Below are positions 55,998-64,000 of a DNA stretch of 64,000 nt, in pieces (position 1 is the first letter of the stretch; every line of letters starts with the position of its first letter). The notes beneath the pieces were generated by a model. That model was not told the origin of the DNA. It did not search any database and worked only from the letters and a program-made list of their open reading frames with translations. Made by a program: the position numbers and the translations under genes. The stretch is from contig NC_014207.1 in the NCBI RefSeq assembly GCF_000093025.1, forward strand, positions 1,178,001-1,242,000. The letters are read 5' to 3'. This DNA comes from Methylotenera versatilis 301. Its GTDB lineage: Bacteria; Pseudomonadota; Gammaproteobacteria; Burkholderiales; Methylophilaceae.

Positions 55998-56393
55998 TTA
56001 ATTCGTTGTCGGAGTTGCTGCAGGGCTTGGGGCTGATAAAGCAACCTTGTAGCTTGCGTACTCCTCTGCAGAAACCATTCCATCGTGATTTACATCGGCA
56101 GCATCAAACTGACCTGCCAAGGCTTTATCCTTTACCGCTTCTTTTAAAGACACTTTTCCATCTTTATTTGCGTCCAATACTTTGAAACTTTCATCTACTT
56201 GTGCCTTTGCTCCTGCATCTGTGGCTTTAGTATCTGTACTTTTCGCCTCTGAAACTTTAATGTCAGTTTTAATTGCATCTTTTAAGGCAGCTGTATTGTC
56301 TGCCAATGCCACATTGTTAATTCCTGCCATAAGTAGTAATGCAATTGCGGTTGTTGAAACTTTCACGATAACTGGCGTTGAATTTAATTTCAT
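55998..56393 (-). CDS. Exported EF-hand protein (paralogue 2)
   Basis: This 131-residue paralogue has a signal peptide ending near ALADNTA and a Lys/Asp/Ala-rich linker about 20 residues longer than in copy 1. The two EF-hand loops are DANKDGKVSLKE and DVNHDGMVSAEE. The segment between the loops, EAVKDKALAGQFD, differs from copy 1 by a single residue. It has its own sigma-54 promoter, IHF site and enhancer pair, and its own 3' hairpin and terminator, all spaced as in copy 1. It is likely a periplasmic calcium-binding protein. It lies just downstream of glrR on the same strand but is separated by its own promoter region. Confidence 0.9.
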   Translation of the reverse strand: MKLNSTPVIVKVSTTAIALLLMAGINNVALADNTAALKDAIKTDIKVSEAKSTDTKATDAGAKAQVDESFKVLDANKDGKVSLKEAVKDKALAGQFDAADVNHDGMVSAEEYASYKVALSAPSPAATPTTN

Positions 56394-56439
56394 TGATAAT
56401 GCTCCTAATGCTTAATAAAAGGGCTTGCGCTATTACATT

Positions 56440-56455
56440 AGCGAATACCGTGCCA
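56440..56455 (-). promoter_or_regulatory. Sigma-54 promoter of EF-hand gene 2
   Basis: TGGCACGGTATTCGCT on the minus strand, identical over all 16 bases to copy 1, with GG and GC 10 nt apart. The start of transcription would be near 56429. Confidence 0.85.
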
Positions 56456-56473
56456 ACTTTTATTTTTAAATAA

Positions 56474-56486
56474 AATCAATGGGTTA
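56474..56486. promoter_or_regulatory. IHF binding site (copy 2)
   Basis: AATCAATGGGTTA, a perfect WATCAA-N4-TTR match, at the same relative position as in copy 1. Confidence 0.75.
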
Positions 56487-56518
56487 GGAGTATTCTGGAA
56501 TTTTATCGGGAATTTATA

Positions 56519-56600
56519 TGTCGCTTATGGACGACACATAAGTATAGTTTTGGCTAACTGATTGAAATTACGGGATTTTTTTTGTCGTAATTAAACGACG
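56519..56600. promoter_or_regulatory. Two GlrR-type enhancer sites (copy 2)
   Basis: TGTC-GCTTATGGAC-GACA (56519-56536) and TGTC-GTAATTAAAC-GACG (56583-56600), again 64 bp apart. The spacer sequences differ from copy 1 while the TGTC/GAC(A/G) half-sites are unchanged. The distal site ends 6 bp from the glrR stop. Confidence 0.8.
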
Positions 56601-56606
56601 ATTTAT

Positions 56607-57977
56607 CTAGTCAGGTGACTCATTTTCTTTAGAGGCTTTAAATGTGCTGGCTTGAATATGGTGGCGTTCTAGTAATCTGTAAAACTCTGTGCGGTTGCGT
56701 TGCGCAAGTTTTGCCGCCTGAGTAACATTGCCTTGAGTTGTTTTAAGGATATTAATCAGATAGTTAAACTCAAATTGTTGGCGAGCAACATCTAGCGGGA
56801 TAACTGTATTTGCACCTTCTTGCAAAGCTTTTTGTACCAAATTAATCGGAATAACCTGCGTAGTTGCAAGCACTACAGTTTGTTCAACGATGTTTTGTAA
56901 CTGTCGCACATTGCCTGGCCAAGGCGCTGTAATCAAAATTTCTAAGGCATCTGGTGCAAAACTATGTAATTTTTTCTTATATTTATCGCTAAAGACATGC
57001 AAGAAATGATTTGCAAGCAGGCTTACATCTTCGCGACGATTAGCTAACGATGGAATTTCCAAGCTTACGACATTGATGCGATAAAATAAATCTTCCCGAA
57101 AACGACCTTCTTTCATCTCATTAACTAAGTTGCGGTGGGTGGCTGAAATTAAGCGTAAATCTATTGGTATATTGGTCGTGCTACCTACAGGTCGTATCAC
57201 GCGTTCTTGCAATGCGCGTAGCACTTTAACTTGCAAGGCTTGAGGCATATCGCCAATCTCATCTAAAAACAGTGTGCCGCCTTCTGCACTTTGGAACAGT
57301 CCAACATGGTTATTGATAGCGCCAGTAAAAGCGCCTTTGCTGTGACCAAATAGTTCTGATTCAAGTAGATTTTCTGGGATCGCACCACAGTTAATTGCCA
57401 CAAAAGGTTTTGCGCTGCGTGGGCTGTAGCGATGAATTGCACGTGCCAGCAATTCTTTTCCAGAACCGCTTTCACCTTGAATAAATACGCTAGCATCGGT
57501 ATTAGCAACGAGTTTGGCTTGACCAAGCAAACTCTCCATTATTGAACTGCGCGTTAGAATATCTGCACGCCAGCTATCATCCTCATTAGAGACTGTATGA
57601 GTTTGCGTGCCATTCAAGCGCAGCGCAGAGGCGACTTGTTGCAGCAGTGCTTGGCTATCAAACGGCTTGGTTAAAAAGCTGAACACACCGCGCTGCGTGG
57701 CATTAACGGCATCTGGTATAGAGCCATGCGCCGTTAACATAATTACGGGTAGGCTAGGGTGCGATTGTTGAATGGCGTCTAGTAAAGCCATGCCATCCAT
57801 CGCAGGCATACGTAAGTCGCTAATCACCAAATCAGGTCTTTGTAGCATGATGGCAGACATTGCCTCAGCGCCATTGTTTGTCGTGACAGTGGCATAGCCA
57901 GCGGCATTCAAGCGCATGCTAATGAGCTTGAGTATATCTTTGTCATCGTCAACGATTAGAATGTTTGGAGTTTGCAT
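56607..57977 (-). CDS. glrR: Sigma-54-dependent response regulator GlrR
   Basis: This 456-residue NtrC-family regulator has a receiver domain (about 1-120; phospho-Asp in LVISDLRMPAMDG), an AAA+ domain (about 145-375; Walker A GESGSGKELLA, sigma-54 contact loop GAFTGA, Walker B GGTLFLDEIGDMP) and a Fis-type HTH (TQGNVTQAAKLAQRNRTEFY). AHGSIPDAVNATQRGVFSFL closely matches E. coli GlrR (YfhA). It is last in the glrK-qseG-glrR operon. TGTC-N10-GACA sites with sigma-54 promoters lie immediately downstream, upstream of two EF-hand genes, and are its probable targets. Confidence 0.92.
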   Translation of the reverse strand: MQTPNILIVDDDKDILKLISMRLNAAGYATVTTNNGAEAMSAIMLQRPDLVISDLRMPAMDGMALLDAIQQSHPSLPVIMLTAHGSIPDAVNATQRGVFSFLTKPFDSQALLQQVASALRLNGTQTHTVSNEDDSWRADILTRSSIMESLLGQAKLVANTDASVFIQGESGSGKELLARAIHRYSPRSAKPFVAINCGAIPENLLESELFGHSKGAFTGAINNHVGLFQSAEGGTLFLDEIGDMPQALQVKVLRALQERVIRPVGSTTNIPIDLRLISATHRNLVNEMKEGRFREDLFYRINVVSLEIPSLANRREDVSLLANHFLHVFSDKYKKKLHSFAPDALEILITAPWPGNVRQLQNIVEQTVVLATTQVIPINLVQKALQEGANTVIPLDVARQQFEFNYLINILKTTQGNVTQAAKLAQRNRTEFYRLLERHHIQASTFKASKENESPD

Positions 57978-57992
57978 GGTTTTCTTGTAAAT

Positions 57993-58601
57993 TTAAGGTT
58001 TAGTCATGGGTTTACTGATTACCTTACTATCACGGTCACTAATGGTTTTTTCGATATTCTTTAAATCATTCAGTTTCTTATCTAAAGCATCATACTTTTG
58101 TTGTAAAGCTTCTAACTTCTGCTGACTTAAATCAAGCTTCTTCAAGTCATCTCTATTTTTTTGAGATTGCTTAATATCATCTAAAACGTATTCATAGAAT
58201 AAACTTGTTAATGCCGACTCTGTTGGATTTAGGCTGTTTTCTTGCAGTAAGTCTTGTAGCAGGCTTTGAGCTTTTGCAGTGTCTCGTACGCGGCTACTCG
58301 GTAATGAAAGCATAATAGCCAGCTTGATGCGCTCTGTTAGATCGAATTTATTTTCTATGAGTGCACGATTCGTTTCGTTGAATGATTTCTTTTGTACATC
58401 CAAAGTTTCGTTTGAAAAACGGTCAATAAAAAGCAACAAACTATTTACGCGATCTTGTCTAGAAGCCGAAGTTTCTGCCTTTCTGATCTCTAACGATTTA
58501 GTCGTATTAGGCTCTTTTTCTGCAGGTTTATTCGTCACACTTGTGCATGCGCCTAGCGATAGCACTAAAACACTTAAACTGATTATTACTTTGATGCTCA
58601 T
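57993..58601 (-). CDS. QseG-like lipoprotein
   Basis: This 202-residue protein has a signal peptide with lipobox LGAC (Cys about 19) and a mostly helical body. The C-terminal region (about 145-190; LSQQKLEALQQKYDALDKKL) is a predicted coiled coil. Between the kinase and the regulator it occupies the place of E. coli QseG (YfhG), an outer-membrane lipoprotein that interacts with the sensor kinase. Sequence similarity to QseG is limited, so the call rests mainly on position and architecture. It overlaps glrK by 4 bp. Confidence 0.72.
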   Translation of the reverse strand: MSIKVIISLSVLVLSLGACTSVTNKPAEKEPNTTKSLEIRKAETSASRQDRVNSLLLFIDRFSNETLDVQKKSFNETNRALIENKFDLTERIKLAIMLSLPSSRVRDTAKAQSLLQDLLQENSLNPTESALTSLFYEYVLDDIKQSQKNRDDLKKLDLSQQKLEALQQKYDALDKKLNDLKNIEKTISDRDSKVISKPMTKP

Positions 58602-60031
58602 CTAATCTCCAATTGGGGGATACTAACAATAAAATGCGCGCCTTGGTTTGACTCAGCGAGTTTGATGACGCCTTGATGCGCATTGACTAAATCTTTTGCG
58701 ATGGTGAGTCCTAGACCACTGCCACCGATCAAGCTTTTATGCAGTGTGTTTCCCCGATAAAACGGGTCGAATAGTTGCGCCTGATCAAGCTCGGCTAGGC
58801 CGGGGCCATTATCTTTAACATCAATTATCCAAGTTTCTTTTTCGAATCTTGTCTGTACTGAAATTAAGCCTTGCTGCGGCGTGTACTTTACAGCGTTTGA
58901 AATAAGATTGTCTAAAATAATTGTCAATTTTTCTTCATCTGCAACAACAGTTTCAACATTGTAGTGAGTTTCTACTGCCAACTCTTTATTTCTAATGCTA
59001 AGCGCATGAGCATTAATTACTTTGTTAATGACTTCAGATAAATTTAATTGTACTAGTGTTAACTCGGCTTCAATAGATTCCATGCGCGTGTAATTAAGCA
59101 GGTTTTCTATCATTCTCTGCAAGCGGATGCTATTTTCGCGCAGAATCAGGGTAATCTCAGATTGCTGTGCAGTAAGTGCGCCACCGATGCCATCGTATAA
59201 CAGTTCGGTGGCCTCTCTTATTGCGGTAAGAGGAGTTTTCAGTTCATGCGATACGTGCCTTAAAAACTGCTGTTTTTGTTCGTTCACTTCTTTAAGTTCG
59301 GTTCGCAACCAATCTAAGCGCTGTCCTAGAATGCGCAAGTCGCCAGGTCCATCTATGACAATGGGTTGCTCATATTCTCCTTTACCTAAATGTCTAATGG
59401 CCGCATCCATGCGTCTAATCGGTTTGGCGAGTAAGTAGGTAATGGCACCAGCCACTAGTAAAGCTAGCGGGATAAGCACTAAGCTTTGCAGAAATAATTT
59501 CTTCTGGGTCTGTTGTACGGTGAGCGTTAGTTGGCTGGATGCCGCATCTATGGCTAGGTTGTTTTCTTGCACGATGGTTTCTACCAATTGCGTGATTTGA
59601 CTAAAGCTATTTAAAAAGCTTAAATCTGGTCCATTCATAGGCTTGCTACTTAGAATAGCCTCATGTAATTGCGATGTTTTAGCGCTTAATAACTGCAGAT
59701 TTTTATGCTGAGATGGGCTATTGGCCAAAGCTTCAAGCTGAGAAATAGCGTCATTAAACTTAACGTGAGCTTGGTTATAATTGTTGAATAGTACATTGTC
59801 TTGAAGTACAAAATACTGCTTACTACTGCGCTCCATGAGGCTTAGCTGTTCTTGCAAGACACGTCCGGAGCGTGTGGTGACCACTGCATTTGAAATAGTA
59901 ATTTGACTTTGTTTTGCAAGGTGATCAAAAGCAATATTCGCGTTCGCAAACACCCATAGCAATGGCACAATGGCAAATGCAAAGCCTACTAATAAAAGCT
60001 TTAAGAAAGAGCTTGGGTATTGAAATCGCAT
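58598..60031 (-). CDS. glrK: Sensor histidine kinase GlrK-like
   Basis: This 477-residue inner-membrane kinase has helices at about 12-30 and 180-200 flanking a helical periplasmic sensor domain. A HAMP region (LAKPIRRMDAAIRHLGKGEY), the phospho-His box FLRHVSHELKTPLTAIREAT and the ATPase motifs (NLISNAVKYTPQQG, DNGPGLAELDQ, GSGLGLTIAKDLVN) follow. The MERSSKQYFVLQDNVLFNNY sensor segment matches the E. coli GlrK region MERSYRQY. It should phosphorylate GlrR in response to envelope conditions. Only 48 bp separate it from the divergent folA. Confidence 0.88.
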   Translation of the reverse strand: MRFQYPSSFLKLLLVGFAFAIVPLLWVFANANIAFDHLAKQSQITISNAVVTTRSGRVLQEQLSLMERSSKQYFVLQDNVLFNNYNQAHVKFNDAISQLEALANSPSQHKNLQLLSAKTSQLHEAILSSKPMNGPDLSFLNSFSQITQLVETIVQENNLAIDAASSQLTLTVQQTQKKLFLQSLVLIPLALLVAGAITYLLAKPIRRMDAAIRHLGKGEYEQPIVIDGPGDLRILGQRLDWLRTELKEVNEQKQQFLRHVSHELKTPLTAIREATELLYDGIGGALTAQQSEITLILRENSIRLQRMIENLLNYTRMESIEAELTLVQLNLSEVINKVINAHALSIRNKELAVETHYNVETVVADEEKLTIILDNLISNAVKYTPQQGLISVQTRFEKETWIIDVKDNGPGLAELDQAQLFDPFYRGNTLHKSLIGGSGLGLTIAKDLVNAHQGVIKLAESNQGAHFIVSIPQLEIR

Positions 60032-60067
60032 GTTTCTAGTCTAAAAGGTTTCCTTTAAAACATCTAG

Positions 60068-60073
60068 TATAAT
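60068..60073 (+). promoter_or_regulatory. -10 element of folA
   Basis: TATAAT lies so close to the folA ATG (60080) that transcription would start at or next to the start codon, giving a leaderless or near-leaderless mRNA. No clear -35 was found. The only GAGG is 1 nt from the ATG, too close for a ribosome site. Confidence 0.45.
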
Positions 60074-60079
60074 AGAGGC

Positions 60080-60562
60080 ATGACACAACTTTCCATCATC
60101 GTGGCTATCGCCAACAACCAAGTCATCGGTATCAACAACACCTTGCCATGGCATTTGCCAGAGGATTTAAAGCGCTTTCGCGCCTTAACCACAGGCCATC
60201 ACATCATTATGGGGCGTAAGACTTACGAGTCGCTAGGGCGTCTATTGCCAGGGCGTATTACGGTGATTGTGACACGTAATAAAGATTACCAACTAGAAGG
60301 AGCGTTAATCGCTCATTCCTTAGAGGCCGCAGTAGCTTTATGCAAAAACGATGATGAGGTATTCTTAATTGGTGGTGCGGAGTTGTATCAGGACGGGTTA
60401 AAACTTGCAGATAAACTCTATATTACCGAGGTCGATTTAACTGTTGATGGAGATGCATTTTTCCCCCAATTTGATTTAAATTTATGGCAAGAAACCACTC
60501 GTGAAGTTCATACTTCAGCGCAGGGTTTGCCGTTTAGTTATATTACTTACATGCGGAAATAA
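60080..60562 (+). CDS. folA: Dihydrofolate reductase
   Basis: This 160-residue enzyme reduces dihydrofolate, the by-product of ThyA, to tetrahydrofolate with NADPH. It begins LSIIVAIANNQVIGINNTLP and has WHLPEDLKRFRALTTGHHII with the active-site acidic residue, MGRKTYESLGRLLPGR and FLIGGAELYQDGLKLADKLY. Length matches the chromosomal FolA of E. coli (159). It is divergent from glrK and convergent with the decarboxylase gene. Confidence 0.96.
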   Translation: MTQLSIIVAIANNQVIGINNTLPWHLPEDLKRFRALTTGHHIIMGRKTYESLGRLLPGRITVIVTRNKDYQLEGALIAHSLEAAVALCKNDDEVFLIGGAELYQDGLKLADKLYITEVDLTVDGDAFFPQFDLNLWQETTREVHTSAQGLPFSYITYMRK

Positions 60563-60599
60563 ATAAGGCACAGTATTTATCTACGATGCCTTATTTATT
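60558..60599. terminator. Bidirectional terminator between folA and the decarboxylase gene
   Basis: AATAAATAAGGCA (60558-60570) and TGCCTTATTTATT (60587-60599) form a perfect 13-bp stem. A/T-rich outer arms provide U-tracts on both strands. It overlaps the folA stop and lies before the convergent gene end at 60621. Confidence 0.8.
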
Positions 60600-60620
60600 A
60601 CTATATTTACTTAGCTAGAT

Positions 60621-62861
60621 TTATTGCTCTACACAATCTACAAAGTAAGTCGCTTTACCATCTACCACTACTTTTACTAAGCCGTGATTATCAGCCTCAA
60701 AGCCCGGGAATTTTTCATTGAATTCGCGCGCGAATTTGAGATAATTCACAATCACTTTGTTAAAACGCTCGCCAGGAATGAGTAGCGGAATGCCAGGTGG
60801 ATAGGGAGTTAACAATACTGCAGTAATGCGGCCTTCTAAATCATCAATCGGCACGCGGTCCATTTTGCGGTGCGCCATTTTTGCAAATGCATCAGTTGGC
60901 TTCATCGCAGGTACCATGTCAGACAAGTACATTTCAGTGGTTAAGCGCGCTACATCGTTAGCTCTGTACACAGCATGTATTTGCTCGCATAAATCACGTA
61001 AACCAATCTTTTCGTAGCGTGGTTGTTTTTGTACGAATTCAGGTAACACTTTCCATAGTGGCTGGTTCTTGTCGTAATCATCTTTAAATTGCTGTAAAGA
61101 CGCTACCATCGTGTTCCAACGGCCTTTGGTGATGCCAATGGTAAACATGATGAAGAATGAGTAAAGACCAGTTTTTTCAACAATGACACCATGTTCAGCC
61201 AAGTATTTGGTGACAATGGCGGCAGGAATGCCGAATTTATCTGAGAAGTTACCTTTAATATCCAAGCCGGGGGTAATAATGGTCGCCTTGATAGGATCCA
61301 GCATATTAAAGCCTGGTGCAAGGTTGCCAAAGTCATGCCAAGCATCATTAGCTTTAAGCATCCAGGCATCACGTTCTTCCAAGCCTTCTTCTGATAAATC
61401 GTCAGGGCCCCAAACTTTAAACCACCAGTCAGTACCCCACTCTTCGTCGACCTTACGCATCGCACGACGGAAATCAAGCGCTTCCATTAAGCTTTCTTCA
61501 ACTAATGCGGTACCGCCAGGCGCTTCCATCATGGCTGCCGCCACGTCAATACTCGCCACAATAGAGTATTGCGGACTGGTTGAAGTGTGCATCAAATAAG
61601 CTTCATTGAAAATGTCGCGGTCTAGCTTATTATTTTCGGCATCTTGTACCAAAATTTGACTCGCTTGGCTTAAGCCTGCAAGCAATTTATGTGTAGATTG
61701 CGTTGAAAACACCATACTTTCTTTGCAACGTGGGCGACCTTCGCCAATTGCATGGTAGTCACCATAGAAGTCATGGAAAGTCGCGTGTGGCAGCCATGCT
61801 TCATCAAAGTGTAAGGTATCGATTTTGCCATCTAACATGTCTTTAATTTCTTCCACGTTATACAGCACGCCATCATAGGTAGATTGCGTAATGGTCAGGA
61901 CACGTGGTTTAGATGTTTTATCTAGAATGAATGGATTGCGATCGATTTTCTTTTGAATGTTTTCCCATTCAAATTCACTTTTTGGAATCGGCCCGATAAT
62001 GCCGAAGTGATTGCGTGTTGGCATTAAAAATACTGGAATCGCGCCCGTCATAATAATGGCGTGCAAAATAGATTTATGACAATTTCTATCTACAACCACA
62101 ACGTCACCTGGCGCTACGGTAGAGTTCCAGACCATCTTGTTTGATGTTGAAGTGCCGTTAGTCACAAAGTACAGATGGTCACAGTTATAAATGCGCGCTG
62201 CATTGCGCTCAGAGGCCGCTACAGGCCCTGTATGGTCAAGCAACTGACCTAGCTCATCCACCGCGTTACAAACGTCAGCACGCAGCATGTTTTCACCGAA
62301 GAATTGATGAAACATTTGACCCACTGGAGATTTCAAAAAAGCCACGCCACCAGAGTGACCTGGGCAATGCCAAGAGTAAGAGCCATCAGCTGCGTATTCA
62401 GTCAGCGCTTTAAAGAATGGTGGTGGTAAGCTGTCTAAGTAAGCTTTAGCCTCACGCAGAATATAGCGAGCAACGAACTCAGGTGTATCTTCATACATGT
62501 GAATGAAGCCATTTAATTCACGCAAAATTTCGTTAGGAATGTGGCGTGAGGTGCGAGTTTCACCGTGCAAGAAAATTGGAATCTCTTCATTACGGTAACG
62601 AATTTCGTCTACGAATTTACGTAAGTTATCTAGCGCATCACGATTTCCTTCAATGAATTCATTGTCATCAATCGATAAGATAAATGCTGACGCACGACTT
62701 TGTTGTTGTACAAACGAGGTAAGGTCACCATAACTGGTGACGCCTAACACTTCAAAGCCTTCAGTTTCAATGGCTTTGGCGAGCATACGTATGCCTAAGC
62801 CAGATGAGTTCTCTGAGCGAAAATCTTCGTCGATGATGACAACGGGAAAACGAAATTTCAT
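60621..62861 (-). CDS. Orn/Lys/Arg decarboxylase family protein
   Basis: This 746-residue PLP enzyme has the three-part layout of the family: an N-terminal response-regulator-like wing domain (about 1-130; FPVVIIDEDFRSENSSGLGI), the PLP core and a C-terminal domain. The PLP lysine is in STQSTHKLLAGLSQASQI; SWHCPGHSGGVAFLKSPVGQ, FVTNGTSTSNKMV and LHFDEAWLPHATF are core motifs. It would make cadaverine, putrescine or agmatine; the substrate cannot be fixed from sequence. AAGGAT precedes the ATG. It is probably co-transcribed with dcd (33-bp gap). Product polyamines could feed the spu pathway. Confidence 0.88.
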   Translation of the reverse strand: MKFRFPVVIIDEDFRSENSSGLGIRMLAKAIETEGFEVLGVTSYGDLTSFVQQQSRASAFILSIDDNEFIEGNRDALDNLRKFVDEIRYRNEEIPIFLHGETRTSRHIPNEILRELNGFIHMYEDTPEFVARYILREAKAYLDSLPPPFFKALTEYAADGSYSWHCPGHSGGVAFLKSPVGQMFHQFFGENMLRADVCNAVDELGQLLDHTGPVAASERNAARIYNCDHLYFVTNGTSTSNKMVWNSTVAPGDVVVVDRNCHKSILHAIIMTGAIPVFLMPTRNHFGIIGPIPKSEFEWENIQKKIDRNPFILDKTSKPRVLTITQSTYDGVLYNVEEIKDMLDGKIDTLHFDEAWLPHATFHDFYGDYHAIGEGRPRCKESMVFSTQSTHKLLAGLSQASQILVQDAENNKLDRDIFNEAYLMHTSTSPQYSIVASIDVAAAMMEAPGGTALVEESLMEALDFRRAMRKVDEEWGTDWWFKVWGPDDLSEEGLEERDAWMLKANDAWHDFGNLAPGFNMLDPIKATIITPGLDIKGNFSDKFGIPAAIVTKYLAEHGVIVEKTGLYSFFIMFTIGITKGRWNTMVASLQQFKDDYDKNQPLWKVLPEFVQKQPRYEKIGLRDLCEQIHAVYRANDVARLTTEMYLSDMVPAMKPTDAFAKMAHRKMDRVPIDDLEGRITAVLLTPYPPGIPLLIPGERFNKVIVNYLKFAREFNEKFPGFEADNHGLVKVVVDGKATYFVDCVEQ

Positions 62862-62894
62862 TAAATAGAAATCCTTAATTAATCTTACTAAATA

Positions 62895-63470
62895 TTAAAT
62901 CTTAGGTAAGGTCACACCAACTTGACCTTGATATTTGCCGCCACGATCTTTGTAGCTGGTTTCGCACACATCATCTTCATCTGCTTCAAAAAATAGAACT
63001 TGCGCGCAGCCTTCGTTTGCGTAAATTTTAGCTGGTAGTGGGGTGGTGTTGCTGAATTCTAGCGTGACATAACCTTCCCACTCTGGTTCGAATGGCGTTA
63101 CGTTAACGATAATCCCGCAGCGGGCGTAAGTTGATTTGCCTAAACAAATCGTAAGTACGTTACGTGGAATGCGGAAGTACTCCACTGTACGAGCTAAGGC
63201 AAACGAGTTTGGTGGAATGATGCAATAATCAGCATTCACTTCAACAAATGAATTTGGGTCAAAGTTTTTCGGGTCAACAATGGTGCTGTTGATATTGGTG
63301 AACAGCTTGAATTCTTTGCTGCAGCGAATATCATAACCATAGCTTGATGTGCCATATGACACCATACGTTCGCCATTGGCATTCTGTTTGACTTGATTGG
63401 GCTCGAACGGCTCTATCATGCCATGTTGCTCCGCCATGCGGCGTATCCATTTGTCTGATTTAATGCTCAT
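62895..63470 (-). CDS. dcd: dCTP deaminase
   Basis: This 191-residue trimeric enzyme deaminates dCTP to dUTP, the main route to dUMP for ThyA in proteobacteria. Motifs are [15 protein letters not shown], then [40 protein letters not shown] with the catalytic Glu, and [20 protein letters not shown]. Size equals E. coli Dcd (193). It is upstream of the decarboxylase gene and divergent from a PhoD-like gene. Confidence 0.96.
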   Translation of the reverse strand: MSIKSDKWIRRMAEQHGMIEPFEPNQVKQNANGERMVSYGTSSYGYDIRCSKEFKLFTNINSTIVDPKNFDPNSFVEVNADYCIIPPNSFALARTVEYFRIPRNVLTICLGKSTYARCGIIVNVTPFEPEWEGYVTLEFSNTTPLPAKIYANEGCAQVLFFEADEDDVCETSYKDRGGKYQGQVGVTLPKI

Positions 63471-63566
63471 AATGTTTGAAATGTTTTATGATTAATAAAA
63501 GAACTGCATTATAAGGTGAATGTAGAAAATTTAGGGGTATTAATCTGAATTTTTAGGGAGTTTTTG

Positions 63567-64000
63567 ATGCTAAAACTGGGCCCGATATTAAAGTTTTTAG
63601 GTTGTGATAGTGATGAATGGCGACTAGGCGTGCTTGCAGTAACTGCAGATACTGACTCTGCGCCAGAATTGAGCATTGCAGGCAAGTTGTTAACCATCAA
63701 ATCGCAGCAATTATTACTGTACACTAAGTCAAAATTATGGCTGTGGGAATGCAGTATTACGCTAGCTGCTAAAGCACAAAGTGTTGAATATAAACTCAAT
63801 AATGTGACTTACTCAATCACAGTTCCAGCAAAGAATCAAAAACCAGCCATTGCTTATGCTTCTTGCAATGGCTTTTCTGACCCCAAGTTAATGAAGAATG
63901 TGGCTGATCAGAATGCTTTGTGGAAGCGCATGAAAGCATTGCATGATGGCGTAGACACAATACGCACAACGCGTTATGGACCTTGGCACATTTTGCTAAT
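63567..64000 (+). CDS. PhoD-like phosphatase family protein (5' part; runs off the window)
   Basis: From the ATG at 63567 (AGGGAG upstream) the frame is open to the window end, 144 codons. The protein begins MLKLGPILKFLGCDSDEWRL, followed by a beta-rich N-terminal region. IAYASCNGFSDPKLMKNV, then NALWKRMKALHD and YGPWHILL match the start of the metallophosphatase core in bacterial PhoD-like proteins, where a GGDQ metal motif would be expected next, beyond the window. There is no signal peptide. The family call is moderately secure because the catalytic motifs are not yet reached. Confidence 0.65.
   Translation, partial: MLKLGPILKFLGCDSDEWRLGVLAVTADTDSAPELSIAGKLLTIKSQQLLLYTKSKLWLWECSITLAAKAQSVEYKLNNVTYSITVPAKNQKPAIAYASCNGFSDPKLMKNVADQNALWKRMKALHDGVDTIRTTRYGPWHILL

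Noticed and set aside
55094-56393. Lanmodulin homologues
   Set aside because: Each protein has only two EF-hand loops and none has Pro at loop position 2, the hallmark of lanmodulin. They are called generic EF-hand proteins.
63509-63799. Minus-strand ORF of 96 codons at the right edge
   Set aside because: The plus strand carries a better ORF from 63567 with a ribosome site and PhoD-like motifs; the minus frame is Ser/Asn-rich and unrecognisable.

Overview
This is a 64 kb chromosomal stretch of a moderately AT-rich betaproteobacterium. The best fit is a methylotroph of the family Methylophilaceae, close to Methylotenera. The clearest pointer is a complete mxaRSACKL-type set of methanol dehydrogenase maturation genes. 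Gene order and protein types elsewhere (eno-ftsB, hom-thrC, glyA-nrdR-ribD) also fit Betaproteobacteria. The taxon is inferred from gene content alone. No tRNA, rRNA, CRISPR array, prophage or insertion sequence was seen.

Layout. 0-5 kb: the 5' part of nrdA (class I ribonucleotide reductase) behind tandem NrdR boxes and a cobalamin riboswitch, then metE and the divergent metR with a MetR box between them. 5-11.6 kb: two small genes, a four-gene MacAB/TolC-like efflux operon with a split MacB, and an unrecognised ORF. 11.8-26 kb: a polyamine locus made of a MocR-type regulator, spuA, spuB, spuC, a putrescine/spermidine ABC transporter (spuE, F, G, H), two aldehyde dehydrogenases (gabD, puuC) and gabT. 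It would import putrescine and take it through GABA to succinate. 26-40.5 kb: housekeeping genes (pgm, iscX, glyA, nrdR, ribD, tatD-family, pyrG, eno, ftsB, ygfZ, ygfX-like) plus mtnA with a FucA-like aldolase, possibly a methylthioribose salvage shunt. 40.5-46.2 kb: mxaRSACKL on the minus strand, without the mxaFJGI structural genes. 46.7-55 kb: fabAB, a DUF1439 lipoprotein, alaA, hom, thrC and thyA. 60-64 kb: folA, a basic amino acid decarboxylase, dcd and the start of a PhoD-like phosphatase.

The most striking region is 54.9-60.1 kb. A GlrK-QseG-GlrR-like two-component operon lies next to two duplicated genes for small exported EF-hand proteins. Each has the same upstream arrangement: two TGTC-N10-GAC(A/G) palindromes 64 bp apart, a consensus IHF site, a sigma-54 -24/-12 element and a short leader. 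Each is followed downstream by a perfect hairpin that shows the identical 9-nt loop CCTCCCCTA, and then by a rho-independent terminator. The hairpin stems of the two copies differ by compensatory base-pair changes while the loop is unchanged, which points to selection on RNA structure. The enterobacterial GlrKR system is known to drive a small RNA (GlmY) from a sigma-54/IHF promoter using TGTC-N10-GACA sites. Here the same logic seems wired to EF-hand proteins plus a candidate 3'-UTR RNA with a Shine-Dalgarno-complementary loop.

Several genes link across the window. NrdR (30.4 kb) should bind the boxes upstream of nrdA (1.6 kb). thyA, folA, glyA, dcd, pyrG and nrdA together cover deoxynucleotide supply. 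The decarboxylase at 61 kb could make the same class of polyamine that the spu locus imports and degrades.
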